NCBI GenBank assembly: GCA_905211485.1
Contig: CAJMAW010000007.1
Span: 1-38,341, forward strand
Source: an uncultured Lentisphaeria bacterium
Lineage (GTDB): Bacteria > Verrucomicrobiota > Lentisphaeria > Victivallales > UBA1829
Length of the DNA stretch: 38,341 nucleotides
Direction: 5' to 3'
Of this stretch, positions 1 to 7,465 are shown one piece after another. Position numbers and translations under genes: made by a program. How positions within the stretch are numbered: the stretch's first letter is position 1; each line of letters opens with the position of its first letter. Under the pieces are notes generated by a model that made no database searches, had not been told where the DNA came from, and saw nothing but the letters and a program-made list of their open reading frames with translations.

Positions 1-139
1 CGTCATCCGAAATCACAATTCCCGGAAGCGATATCACAAAACTGTTTCCTCCATGGTGATGTCCAGCCTGAACGTCCGCCGCACAGGCGAACAGAAGAGC
101 TCCGGCAAATAATGTGACTGCTGTTGTTTTGTTTTTCAT
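1..139 (-). CDS. Secreted protein, N-terminal part only (cut by window edge)
   Basis: The reading frame starts at an ATG at 139 on the minus strand, behind a good ribosome binding site (GAGGTG, 5 bases upstream), and runs off the left edge with no stop. The 46 visible residues begin MKNKTTAVTLFAGALLFACA and continue into a His-rich segment (GHHHGG) and the hydrophobic stretch SFVISLPGIVIS. This is a typical Sec signal peptide, with cleavage probably after AQA-like residues near position 25, so the product is exported. A Cys sits inside the hydrophobic core, but the surrounding residues are not a clean lipobox. The function cannot be told from this fragment. The sequence upstream of the start (240-320) is very AT-rich and probably holds the promoter. 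Confidence 0.75.
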   Translation of the reverse strand, partial: MKNKTTAVTLFAGALLFACAADVQAGHHHGGNSFVISLPGIVISDD

Positions 140-803
140 AAGACACCTCGCTTTTCTTTCGTGGTTCTCTTCCTGCTTTTTTCCTTTTCTTTCTCGTTCC
201 CGACTCTTCCCCCCGCTCTCTGTGAAGAAAAACGAAAAAATCTGAAAAATTATTTTCACTGTTTCAAAATATATTTTGCATTTTTTATTTAAAACATATT
301 TTTTAATTCTGGGGCAGTCTGCCTCTCATGGCATCTCCCATTCGTTTTTTTTACCATAAAATCAAATCTCTGGAAAGATCTTTGAAACAGAATCGGGAAA
401 CGGATAGGAAAGCGGATCCCGCATTCTCATGAAGAAGAAAAAGGCGGAAAGGAGATCCTGAATGAGGGGGAAGCATCCGCCAGAGAAGAAGTTTCCCGCC
501 GGAGAACTGCCGGGATAAAAAGTGCCGGGGAATCAGCGCTTCTCTGTGAATGCAACACACTCTCTGGAACTTTCCCGGCAAAAAAGGGAAAAGGGGAACT
601 TGCCCCCTATAGCCGAAAAGTCCGGGAAAATGAGTTTGCAGCAGATTTAAAACAGATTGTTGAAAAGGGAAAAACAAAAAGTGAGGACGGGGTGGAAAAA
701 GGAAAGGGAAATTTGGAAGATAAGAAGATAAGGGATAAGAAAACGGGAAAGAAAAAGGAGAGGGAAGGGGGGCTTCTGGTCCCCCTCTGGTGCCGGTGGA
801 TGA
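140..803. other. Intergenic region, purine-biased, no convincing gene
   Basis: Between the secreted-protein gene and the aldo/keto reductase there are 664 bases without a credible CDS. Bases 240-320 are strongly AT-rich and probably contain the promoter of the leftward secreted-protein gene. From about 640 to 780 the plus strand is almost entirely purine. Short ORFs exist, such as a 34-codon one at 328-432 and an 18-codon one at 462 behind AAAGGAG. They have low-complexity Lys/Arg/Glu content and no recognisable fold. Confidence 0.6.
766..786 (-). terminator. Hairpin downstream of the aldo/keto reductase
   Basis: On the minus strand AGGGGG (786-781) can pair with CCCCCT (771-766) around a 9-base loop, 18 bases after the reductase stop codon. 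The sequence beyond it is pyrimidine-rich with T runs, consistent with a weak intrinsic or Rho-dependent terminator. There is no clean run of T immediately after the stem. Confidence 0.35.
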
Positions 804-1796
804 TTACGATCCCGTGATCTGATCCAGCGCGGCCAGTTCCTCTTCCGTAAAATCCGTATTCAGAAGACAGTTTGCAATTTCGCGGATCTGCGCCGGCCTG
901 CTGGCGCCGATCAGAGCGGAAGTGATTCCGTTCCGGCTGAGAATCCACGCGATTGCCATTTGCGCAAGAGTCTGACCTCTTGCCGCGGCGATGTTGTTCA
1001 AGGCCGTGATTTTGCCGAGAAGTTCGGGCGTGATGCTTTCCGGTTTCAGGAAATGAGCGCGGGCGGCACGGGAATCCGGAGGAATTGCCCCTCCCAGATA
1101 TCGGTCCGAAAGGAGTCCCTGAGCGAGAGGGGAAAAGACGATGGCTCCGATTTTTTCCTCTTCAAGCACTTTGAAAAGCCCGTTTTCCTCATAATGACGG
1201 TCCAGGAGATTATAACGCATCTGATGAATGACAAATGGCGTTTTCATGCTTCTGAGGATCCGGGAAGCTTCCCGGGTTTTTTCCGGCGGATAATTGGAAA
1301 TGCCGACATAAAGGGCTTTCCCGCTCCGGACAATCTGGTCCAGCGCCGCCATGGATTCCTCAAGGGGCGTTTCCGGGTCCGGGCGGTGATGATAGAAAAT
1401 GTCGACATAGTCAAGTCCGAGACGTTTCAAACTATGGTCGCAGCTTGCAATGAGGTTTTTCCTGGATCCCCATTCCCCGTAGGGACCCGGCCACATCAGA
1501 TAGCCGGCCTTGGAGGAAAGGATCAGTTCATCGCGGTGTACGGACAGATCCTGTTTGAGGATGCGGCCCATGGTTTCTTCAGCGGATCCCGGTTCGGGTC
1601 CGTAATTGTTGGCAAGGTCGAAATGGGTGATTCCCAGGTCGAATGCCGTATGGATCATGGCGCGCGCATTTTCGTAGACGTCATAACTGCCGAAATTATG
1701 CCAGAGTCCGAGGGAAAGGGCGGGAAGTTTCAGACCGCTGGCTCCGCAGCGGCGGTAAGTCATTCTCTCGTATCGTCCGGGATTGGGTTTGTACAT
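804..1796 (-). CDS. yghZ: Aldo/keto reductase, YghZ/Gpr-like
   Basis: This 330-residue protein belongs to the NADPH-dependent aldo/keto reductase superfamily and resembles E. coli YghZ (L-glyceraldehyde 3-phosphate reductase, AKR14). The N-terminal block MTYRRCGASGLKLPALSLGL is characteristic of that subfamily. The catalytic tetrad can be read as Asp and Tyr in HFDLANNYG, Lys in SSKAGY and His in YHHRPD. The C-terminal part carries the cofactor-binding IGASRPAQI stretch. The ATG at 1796 was chosen because AAGGAG lies just upstream and homology starts there; an in-frame ATG at 1940 would add 48 unrelated residues. Expected role: cytoplasmic reduction of aldehydes or ketones such as methylglyoxal or glyceraldehyde-3-phosphate. 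The gene stands alone, and the exact substrate is not determined by sequence. Confidence 0.92.
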   Translation of the reverse strand: MYKPNPGRYERMTYRRCGASGLKLPALSLGLWHNFGSYDVYENARAMIHTAFDLGITHFDLANNYGPEPGSAEETMGRILKQDLSVHRDELILSSKAGYLMWPGPYGEWGSRKNLIASCDHSLKRLGLDYVDIFYHHRPDPETPLEESMAALDQIVRSGKALYVGISNYPPEKTREASRILRSMKTPFVIHQMRYNLLDRHYEENGLFKVLEEEKIGAIVFSPLAQGLLSDRYLGGAIPPDSRAARAHFLKPESITPELLGKITALNNIAAARGQTLAQMAIAWILSRNGITSALIGASRPAQIREIANCLLNTDFTEEELAALDQITGS

Positions 1797-2317
1797 ACTG
1801 CGGATCTCCTTTGATGATCTGTGTCTGATATCTACGGGGCGGATTCTGAAACAGCAAGTGGGAAGGTTTTCTGCAGAATCCCCCGGAATCTTCAGGAATT
1901 TTTCAAGATCCCCGAAATTTCCGGAATCCTCAGAGAGCATGATGTCCTGATGATTCTTCAGGAGCGGTCTTGGAAACTTCCCCGAATCCCGCCGTCATGA
2001 TGATGATAAGTCTTCATGATCTTCCAGGGAATATAACAGGGATTGTCACTTTTTTCAAACCTCCGCTTGAATCCGCATGCGGGGATGGTAGTTTTATATC
2101 TCCGCTCCCGCAGCTCCCGGAACGGGGAGAGAGATAGATGTTTTCAGACGGAGGGGGAAAGAGAGTCTTCCGGAATTCTTCAGAGGAATCCTCCGTTTCC
2201 ATCGGGAAGCGCCGAAAGAAAACGCGGAAGAAGAACAGTCGTAAAAGATAAAAAAAGAAGAAGCAAGATTCTTCAGAAAAATAAAACTGAACGGAAAAAA
2301 CAGGACCCGTTTCCCGA
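1797..2317. other. Intergenic region between divergent genes
   Basis: These 521 bases separate the leftward reductase from the rightward radical SAM gene. They must contain both promoters, but no near-consensus pair stands out. A CCGCATGCGG palindrome lies near 2073-2082. From about 2100 to 2300 the plus strand is purine-rich. No CDS in the region has convincing composition. Confidence 0.5.
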
Positions 2318-3319
2318 ATGCTGCACCACGCGTATCTGGAAATTACGAATCTCTGCAACAGGAACTGTCCGTTCTGTCCGGGAACTGAGAGGAAGAAGGG
2401 ATTTCTCCCTCCGGAAAGATTTCTGGGACGGATCCGGAAGATCCGCGGTCTTGCGGATGTGATTCACCTTCATGTCCTGGGCGAACCGCTTCTGCATCCA
2501 TCCTTTCCGGAAATGATCCGTCTCTGTGCGGCGGAATCGTTTCCGGTGGAGGTGACTACGAACGGGACTCTTCTGACGCCGGAAAACCGAAGGGCGCTTC
2601 TGTCTGAGACGGTCCGGCAGGTGAATTTCTCCCTGCATTCTCTGCACCCGGAAGAAGAGTCCATCCTGGATGAGATCCTCGTCTTTGCCGGACACGCCAT
2701 GAAGGAACGGCCCGGGCTGTACCTGAATTTCCGTCTCTGGAATTCCGGCGGAAATGCTGCGGACACCTGGATCCGCCGGAAAATCCGGTCCGCCTTCGGC
2801 CTTCCGGAAACTCTCCTGGCGCAAGATCCTTCCAGACGCAGCCGAAGGCTTCTGAACCGTCTTTATCTGAATCAGGGGCCACTTTTTGAATGGCCGGGGC
2901 GCTTGTCATCCTCCGTCGCATCCCCGGTACTGTTCTCGGCCGGGGGAGGTGCGGGGAGCCCGGAGGAGGCGCAAGCGGAAGAAAAGAGACAGAGCGCATC
3001 ATTTAAAACAGGGAAGGAAACTGGGAAAAATGCCGGAACGGAATGCACAGGAAGCTGTTACGGTCTGATTTCCCAGTTCGCAGTCCTGCTGGACGGGACG
3101 GTGACGCCCTGCTGTCTTGATTCCGAAGGCGCAGTCCATCTGGGAAATCTTGATGCGGAAGCAGAGTTGGGAATCATTCTTTCCTCTCCGCGCGCCAGGG
3201 CGCTGCGGGACGGTTTTCTCCATGGAAGAATCGCCGAACCCTTCTGCCGTGAATGCCGCTACCGGGAGCGTTTTTCCAAGGGCATTCAGCGTCGGAACAG
3301 GGACAGGAACAGAAGATGA
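2318..3319 (+). CDS. Radical SAM protein with SPASM-like C-terminus
   Basis: This 333-residue radical SAM enzyme has a canonical CX3CX2C cluster motif at C13, C17 and C20 (LCNRNCPFC) directly after the start. The SAM-binding GEP motif (HVLGEPLLHP, about residue 51) and the TTNGTLL strand follow. The C-terminal third has CX(n)CC (TVTPCCLDSEG) and a final CRECRY, typical of a SPASM/twitch domain holding an auxiliary iron-sulfur cluster. Residues about 205-245 are a low-complexity Gly/Ser/Lys/Glu insert between the two modules. SPASM proteins usually modify peptides or proteins, or act as sulfatase maturases, but no precursor peptide or sulfatase is adjacent, so the substrate is unknown. The ribosome binding site (AGGA, about 12 bases upstream) is weak. 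The gene converges on the AraC regulator. Confidence 0.85.
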   Translation: MLHHAYLEITNLCNRNCPFCPGTERKKGFLPPERFLGRIRKIRGLADVIHLHVLGEPLLHPSFPEMIRLCAAESFPVEVTTNGTLLTPENRRALLSETVRQVNFSLHSLHPEEESILDEILVFAGHAMKERPGLYLNFRLWNSGGNAADTWIRRKIRSAFGLPETLLAQDPSRRSRRLLNRLYLNQGPLFEWPGRLSSSVASPVLFSAGGGAGSPEEAQAEEKRQSASFKTGKETGKNAGTECTGSCYGLISQFAVLLDGTVTPCCLDSEGAVHLGNLDAEAELGIILSSPRARALRDGFLHGRIAEPFCRECRYRERFSKGIQRRNRDRNRR

Positions 3320-3340
3320 AGAAAAGGCGGCCTTTTCTTC
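3318..3340 (+). terminator. Perfect hairpin between convergent genes
   Basis: GAAGAAAAGG (3318-3327) and CCTTTTCTTC (3331-3340) form a perfect 10-bp stem with a CGG loop, starting inside the radical SAM stop codon. It lies between the convergent radical SAM and araC genes and could act on both strands. A following T run is short (GTTTT), so intrinsic termination is plausible but not certain. Confidence 0.45.
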
Positions 3341-3382
3341 CGCCGTTTTCCAAGCCCCCTCCGGGGATCTGTCCGGGGAGTG

Positions 3383-4234
3383 CTATTCCGTATTGACGTG
3401 TCCGCCGGAAAACATTCTCCGGTAGCGGGCGGGTGTGACGGCATGACAGCGGAAAAAAAGTTTTCTGAAATATCCCGCGTCCCCGAAACCGGAATCCAGG
3501 GCGATTTCCTGAATGGAAGAGCGGGATGATTTCAGGAGTTTTTCCGCATGTCCGATCCGGATGCGGTTCAGGCATTCCGTTAGTGTGCGGCGGAAACACT
3601 GGCGGAAAACCCTTCCGAGATAATCCGGATTGCAGCGGAGCTCCCGGGCGACAAGAGAGGTGGAGAGAGGCTCCCGGAAACGGATTTTCAGGATCCGGAA
3701 CGCCTCCTCAGCCAGACGATGATGATGATAATGATAATGACGCCCCTCTATAGAAGGTGTCTCTGTGAGAGCGTCTTCTGGCGATGCAGAGGAACGGAGT
3801 GATTTCCGGACTTCGTTCAGAAGAAGTTCCATCAGAAGACTGCATGTTCTTTTTTCCTCCTCCATGCGTTTCTCCGTCCCGCATTCCTCCTGTTCAGAGA
3901 GCAGAATCTGAAAATATTCCGCCAGCCTTTCCGGACGGGCTGCCTTCCCGTATAACAGTGAAGAACAGCTTCCGCGTGAATCTCCGCCATGAAAATGTCC
4001 CCAGAAAAACGAGAGATCCGGCGGATAATCCTTCGTCCCCGCATGACGGATCCCGGGGGGAATCAGCAGAAACTCCCCGCGTCGGACCAGAAAGTCCCTC
4101 CCGCCTGCGCGGATGCCCAGAATCCCCGAACTCACATAAATCAGTTCCGCGGAATCAATCACCCGGTCCGGATGCCGTCCGTGCCCGCGGGAGAGAAACT
4201 TCCCCGCGTTGGAAAATTGAATGTTTCCTGCCAT
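3383..4234 (-). CDS. AraC-family transcriptional regulator
   Basis: This 283-residue regulator has an N-terminal cupin-like effector domain (about residues 20-120; the GEFLLIPPGIRHAG strand-turn-strand is diagnostic). The C-terminal half carries the two helix-turn-helix motifs of the AraC/XylS family, with AEKLLKSSRSSIQEIALDSG and GFGDAGYFRKLFFR as the second HTH and signature. The linker at about residues 163-170 is unusually His-rich (HYHYHHH) and is encoded by a trinucleotide-repeat tract. The start at 4234 follows AAAGGAGA at a somewhat long spacing. It is transcribed divergently from the GH127 glycosidase 176 bases away, so it very likely activates that gene in response to a sugar. The inducer, probably an arabinose-containing saccharide, is inferred from context only. 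Confidence 0.9.
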   Translation of the reverse strand: MAGNIQFSNAGKFLSRGHGRHPDRVIDSAELIYVSSGILGIRAGGRDFLVRRGEFLLIPPGIRHAGTKDYPPDLSFFWGHFHGGDSRGSCSSLLYGKAARPERLAEYFQILLSEQEECGTEKRMEEEKRTCSLLMELLLNEVRKSLRSSASPEDALTETPSIEGRHYHYHHHRLAEEAFRILKIRFREPLSTSLVARELRCNPDYLGRVFRQCFRRTLTECLNRIRIGHAEKLLKSSRSSIQEIALDSGFGDAGYFRKLFFRCHAVTPARYRRMFSGGHVNTE

Positions 4235-4272
4235 CAGTCGGAATTGTCTCCTTTTTCTGTTACTCTGCCACC

Positions 4273-4301
4273 TTGTCCGGAAAATGCAAGAGCGTTATCT
4301 A
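4273..4301 (+). promoter_or_regulatory. Candidate promoter of the GH127 gene
   Basis: TTGTCC (4273-4278) and TATCTA (4296-4301) are 17 bases apart in the araC-GH127 divergent region. Both hexamers are poor matches, which would suit an activator-dependent promoter. The AraC-binding half-sites cannot be assigned by eye. Confidence 0.3.
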
Positions 4302-4410
4302 TATCCGTCAGGGAGAAAAGAGCAGCAGAAATCCGGAGCTTCAGTTCCGTCTGAAAATAGAGAGGATGAAAGCGAATGAAGAAAAGAAAAAATCAGGAGG
4401 ATGCGGGAAA

Positions 4411-6321
4411 ATGATGAAATGCTGGGAAAGCACCGTCCCGGGGCAGGTCAGGCTGGAAGACACTTTTTTCAAGGTCTGGACGGAAAAGAACCGTCTCTCA
4501 ACCCTTCCCTCCGCATTGCGCAAATGCCGGGAGAGCGGAAGAATCGACGCATTCCGCCTGAACTGGAAAGAAGGAATGGCAAACAAACCCCATCCCTACT
4601 GGGATTCGGATGTGGCGAAGGTCCTGGAGTGCATGGCATATGAACTGATGACGGAGCCGGACCGGGAACTGGAAAAGGAACTGGAGGAAATTGTCGCTCT
4701 GATTGTTTCCTCACAGGGAAAGGACGGGTATCTGAACAGCTACTACAGCGTAGTTGAACCGGAAAAACGCTGGAAAGATCTGGCATACGGACATGAACTG
4801 TACTGCGCGGGACATCTGATGGAGGCGGCTGTCGCCCATTTCCAGGCGACCGGAAGACGGAATTTCCTCGACTGCATGTGCCGCTGCGCCGATTACATCG
4901 CTTCCGTGTTCGGGCGGGGGGAAGGACGCATCCGCGGATATCCCGGACACCCCGAAATCGAACTCGCTCTCTGCCGTCTTGCAAAAGCCGCCGACAGAAA
5001 ACGTTATCTGGAACTCGCAAAATTCTTTATCGACGAGCGGGGCAGGGAGCCCCGCTATTATGCCTGCGTGGAAGGAATTAAAAATGAAGCGAATCTGAAA
5101 CAGCTCCAGGCGCATCGTCCGCTGAGGGAACAAAACGAGGCCGTCGGGCACGCGGTCCGCGCGGTATATCTTTATTCCGGCATGGCGGATGTCGCCGCCG
5201 CAACGGATGATGCGGAACTGCTGGAACTCTGCCGCACCCTCTTCCGGAATATCGCCGAACGGAAAATGTATATCACCGGCGGCATCGGCGCGACCCGCGA
5301 AGGAGAGGCCTTCCTGGAGGAATGGAATCTCCCGAACGCGGAAGCCTATGCGGAAAGCTGCGCCGCCATCGGACTGGTCTTCTTTGCCGAACGCATGCTG
5401 AACATCACAGGCGATTCCTGCTATGCGGATGTGATGGAACGCGTCCTCTACAACGGCGCATTGAGCGGGATCGGACTTTCCGGGGATGTCTTCTATTATG
5501 CGAATCCCCTCGAAATGAATCCCGGAATCAGACTCCCGGAACCGTATTCCGCGGATCGGCGGCCCTGGTTTTCCTGTTCCTGCTGTCCTACAAACTACTG
5601 CCGTTTTCTTCCTGGAATCGCCACGCGGCTCTGGTCCGTGAAGGAGGAGACGGAGGAAAAAACAGGCGCGGCGGCAGTCCGGCTCAACATTCCGGCGGCC
5701 TCCGTTTATGACGATTCCCGCGGAAGAATCCGCGTTTCCGGTGCTTATCCCTATGACGGGCGCTTTGAAGTCCTCTTTGAATCGGACTTTCCCGGAACCT
5801 TCTCCTTCCGGATTCCGGAATACTGCGGCGGAGCGTTTCAGAGTACGCTTAACGGAAGATCTGTCCGCCTCCCCGTCGACGGGCACGGGTATGCCCTTCT
5901 GGAAGGGATGAAGAAAAAGGGTGACTGCCTGGAAGTGAATCTGAATATGCCGGTCCGTGTCATGCGCAGTCATCCGTCCCTGCTTCAGAATCACGGGAGA
6001 ATCGCACTGACGAGAGGACCGCTTGTCTATGCGCTGGAAAGTGCGGACAATCCCCCCGGACTCGAACGTCTCCTCATTCCTGCGGATCAGTCTTTCCAGA
6101 CTCTTCCCGCCGCATCCGGAAGCCTTCCCCCCGGGACGCTCTTCATCCGGGGAACCGCTTTCCGGGAAAAAGAACGGCCCGCGGATGCGCCTCTTTATTC
6201 CTCCGATTCTCCTGACTTTGAAAAAGTTCCTTTCACCGCTCTCCCCTATGCGCTCCGCCAGAATCGCGGAGGAAATGAAATGATCCTCTGGGTCCGGGAA
6301 AAATATTCAAAAGATTTCTGA
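4411..6321 (+). CDS. GH127 family glycosidase (beta-L-arabinofuranosidase-like)
   Basis: With the ATG at 4411 (AGGAGG ten bases upstream) the product is 636 residues, the usual GH127 length. A longer in-frame extension upstream overlaps araC and lacks family similarity, and an ATG at 4366 is a weaker alternative. The catalytic zinc site of HypBA1-type enzymes can be read directly: E315 and C317 in EAYAESCAA, then the CC pair C391/C392 in WFSCSCCPTN, where the first Cys is the expected nucleophile and the others coordinate zinc. The (alpha/alpha)6 barrel motifs DGYLNSYY, YCAGHLMEAAVAH and MYITGGIGA are present, followed by a beta-sandwich. No signal peptide is seen, so it probably acts in the cytoplasm on imported arabinofuranosyl oligosaccharides. 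It is probably controlled by the divergent AraC regulator. Exact linkage specificity is inferred from family membership. Confidence 0.93.
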   Translation: MMKCWESTVPGQVRLEDTFFKVWTEKNRLSTLPSALRKCRESGRIDAFRLNWKEGMANKPHPYWDSDVAKVLECMAYELMTEPDRELEKELEEIVALIVSSQGKDGYLNSYYSVVEPEKRWKDLAYGHELYCAGHLMEAAVAHFQATGRRNFLDCMCRCADYIASVFGRGEGRIRGYPGHPEIELALCRLAKAADRKRYLELAKFFIDERGREPRYYACVEGIKNEANLKQLQAHRPLREQNEAVGHAVRAVYLYSGMADVAAATDDAELLELCRTLFRNIAERKMYITGGIGATREGEAFLEEWNLPNAEAYAESCAAIGLVFFAERMLNITGDSCYADVMERVLYNGALSGIGLSGDVFYYANPLEMNPGIRLPEPYSADRRPWFSCSCCPTNYCRFLPGIATRLWSVKEETEEKTGAAAVRLNIPAASVYDDSRGRIRVSGAYPYDGRFEVLFESDFPGTFSFRIPEYCGGAFQSTLNGRSVRLPVDGHGYALLEGMKKKGDCLEVNLNMPVRVMRSHPSLLQNHGRIALTRGPLVYALESADNPPGLERLLIPADQSFQTLPAASGSLPPGTLFIRGTAFREKERPADAPLYSSDSPDFEKVPFTALPYALRQNRGGNEMILWVREKYSKDF

Positions 6322-6389
6322 CCCCCCGGCACAAGGAGCTGCTGGAGTGGCCCCCCAGGATTCGCTCAGGAGGCAACGGGGAAAAGGAG

Positions 6390-6428
6390 AAAAGGGCGAA
6401 GGAAGAAAAGTCTTCCGCCTTTTCCTCA
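6390..6428 (+). terminator. Imperfect hairpin after the GH127 gene
   Basis: About 70 bases past the GH127 stop, AAAAGGGC...GGAAGA pairs with TCTTCCGCCTTTT around a short AAAG loop, with one bulge. The stem ends in TTTT, as in intrinsic terminators. It separates the GH127 gene from the tad gene run, which has its own candidate promoter downstream. Confidence 0.45.
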
Positions 6429-6516
6429 TTCATTGTCTCCCCCCCCGGATCCCTTTGACTGTTTTTTGAACAGCGAAAAAAATACAAAATCTCAATTGCT
6501 TTTTTGCTGAAAAAAA

Positions 6517-6545
6517 TTGGAAATGACAGAGGATACGTGTATATT
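6517..6545 (+). promoter_or_regulatory. Candidate promoter of the tad gene run
   Basis: TTGGAA (6517-6522) and TATATT (6540-6545) are separated by exactly 17 bases, a good vegetative-sigma match. Transcription would start near 6552, leaving a 45-base leader before cpaB. No other promoter of this quality is seen before rsmG, which supports one long operon. Confidence 0.5.
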
Positions 6546-6596
6546 CCGCAATGTTCAGCAATAAAAACACACCGATTGCCGGGAGTTGGGAAAAAG

Positions 6597-7397
6597 ATGA
6601 GACAGAAAATCCTGATCGCCGCAGCCGTATTTTTCGGCATTCTCGCCTTCATGTTCACCTATCAGCAGATCAATCAGGAAAAGCAGCGGATCCGCGGTGC
6701 CGCGGAAAGCGTCTCCCTGATCCGGATCAAACGGGATATGAGTGAAGGGGAAAAGATTACAGAAGGCGATATTGAACGCTTCAATGCGCGCAGATTCAAA
6801 GGGATGGCGACCCGCGAACTCTCCTGGCTCCAGAAGGACCGGATTCTGGGGCGGACACTGGCGGGCCCTGTCGCGGCAGGCAGCATGCTGCAGTCGACAG
6901 ACCTGAAACCCGCAATCTCCACCGGGACCGACGGTCTGACCGCCCATATCCGCCCCGGCTACCGCGCCATCTCCATTCCAGTGGATTCGACTTCCTCCGT
7001 GACCGGGCTGGTCCGCCCGAACAACTATGTGGACCTGATCGGCACCTTCCGTTTCCCCGACACCAAGGGAGACGCTTCCCTTGATACGATCACGCTGACC
7101 CTTCTCCAGAGAATCCGGGTGCTTGCCACAGGGACCGACATGGGAATCGAATTCGGAGCAGGAGCTCCCCGCACGGGAGGAGCCAGATCGTACAGTACGG
7201 TGACACTTGAACTTTCTCCGAAGGAAGTGGAAATGATTGTCTTCGCTTTTCAGAAGGGGCGTCTGACTCTCAGTCTCCGCAGTTACGAGGAAACCGCCTT
7301 CACCCATGATCTCCAGAGCGTGGACTGGCGTTATCTGCAGGACAACGTCAAAAAATACAACGAGGAGCGGGAAGCCAAAATCAAAGCCGGCCGCTGA
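6597..7397 (+). CDS. cpaB: Flp/Tad pilus assembly protein CpaB (RcpC)
   Basis: This 266-residue protein has one N-terminal membrane anchor (ILIAAAVFFGILAFMFTY, residues about 5-22). It is followed by a SAF/beta-clip region (RIKRDMSEGEKITEGDIERF) and the RcpC domain signature (GYRAISIPVDSTSSVTGLVRPNNYVD..., about 120-150). CpaB is a periplasmic/inner-membrane component of Tad pilus systems thought to stabilise or gate the secretin. The start at 6597 was chosen because the membrane anchor follows at once; an upstream in-frame ATG at 6504 precedes the promoter's -35 element. It is the first gene of a tad run. Unusually, no cpaC/rcpA secretin follows it. Confidence 0.9.
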   Translation: MRQKILIAAAVFFGILAFMFTYQQINQEKQRIRGAAESVSLIRIKRDMSEGEKITEGDIERFNARRFKGMATRELSWLQKDRILGRTLAGPVAAGSMLQSTDLKPAISTGTDGLTAHIRPGYRAISIPVDSTSSVTGLVRPNNYVDLIGTFRFPDTKGDASLDTITLTLLQRIRVLATGTDMGIEFGAGAPRTGGARSYSTVTLELSPKEVEMIVFAFQKGRLTLSLRSYEETAFTHDLQSVDWRYLQDNVKKYNEEREAKIKAGR

Positions 7398-7465
7398 CGG
7401 CGGCAAACGGGGGGAAGCAGGAGACTTCGTTCCATTCTTTTTTTTATCTGGAGAGACACGTCATC

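Noticed and set aside
328..480. Chain of small plus-strand ORFs (34, 10 and 18 codons) with overlapping starts and a Shine-Dalgarno
   Set aside because: The products are short, highly charged and purine-driven, with no family or conservation evidence available.
3784..4410. 209-codon in-frame extension upstream of the GH127 gene
   Set aside because: It overlaps araC on the opposite strand, has low-complexity Pro/Ser/Arg content, and a good ribosome binding site and the family N-terminus begin at 4411.
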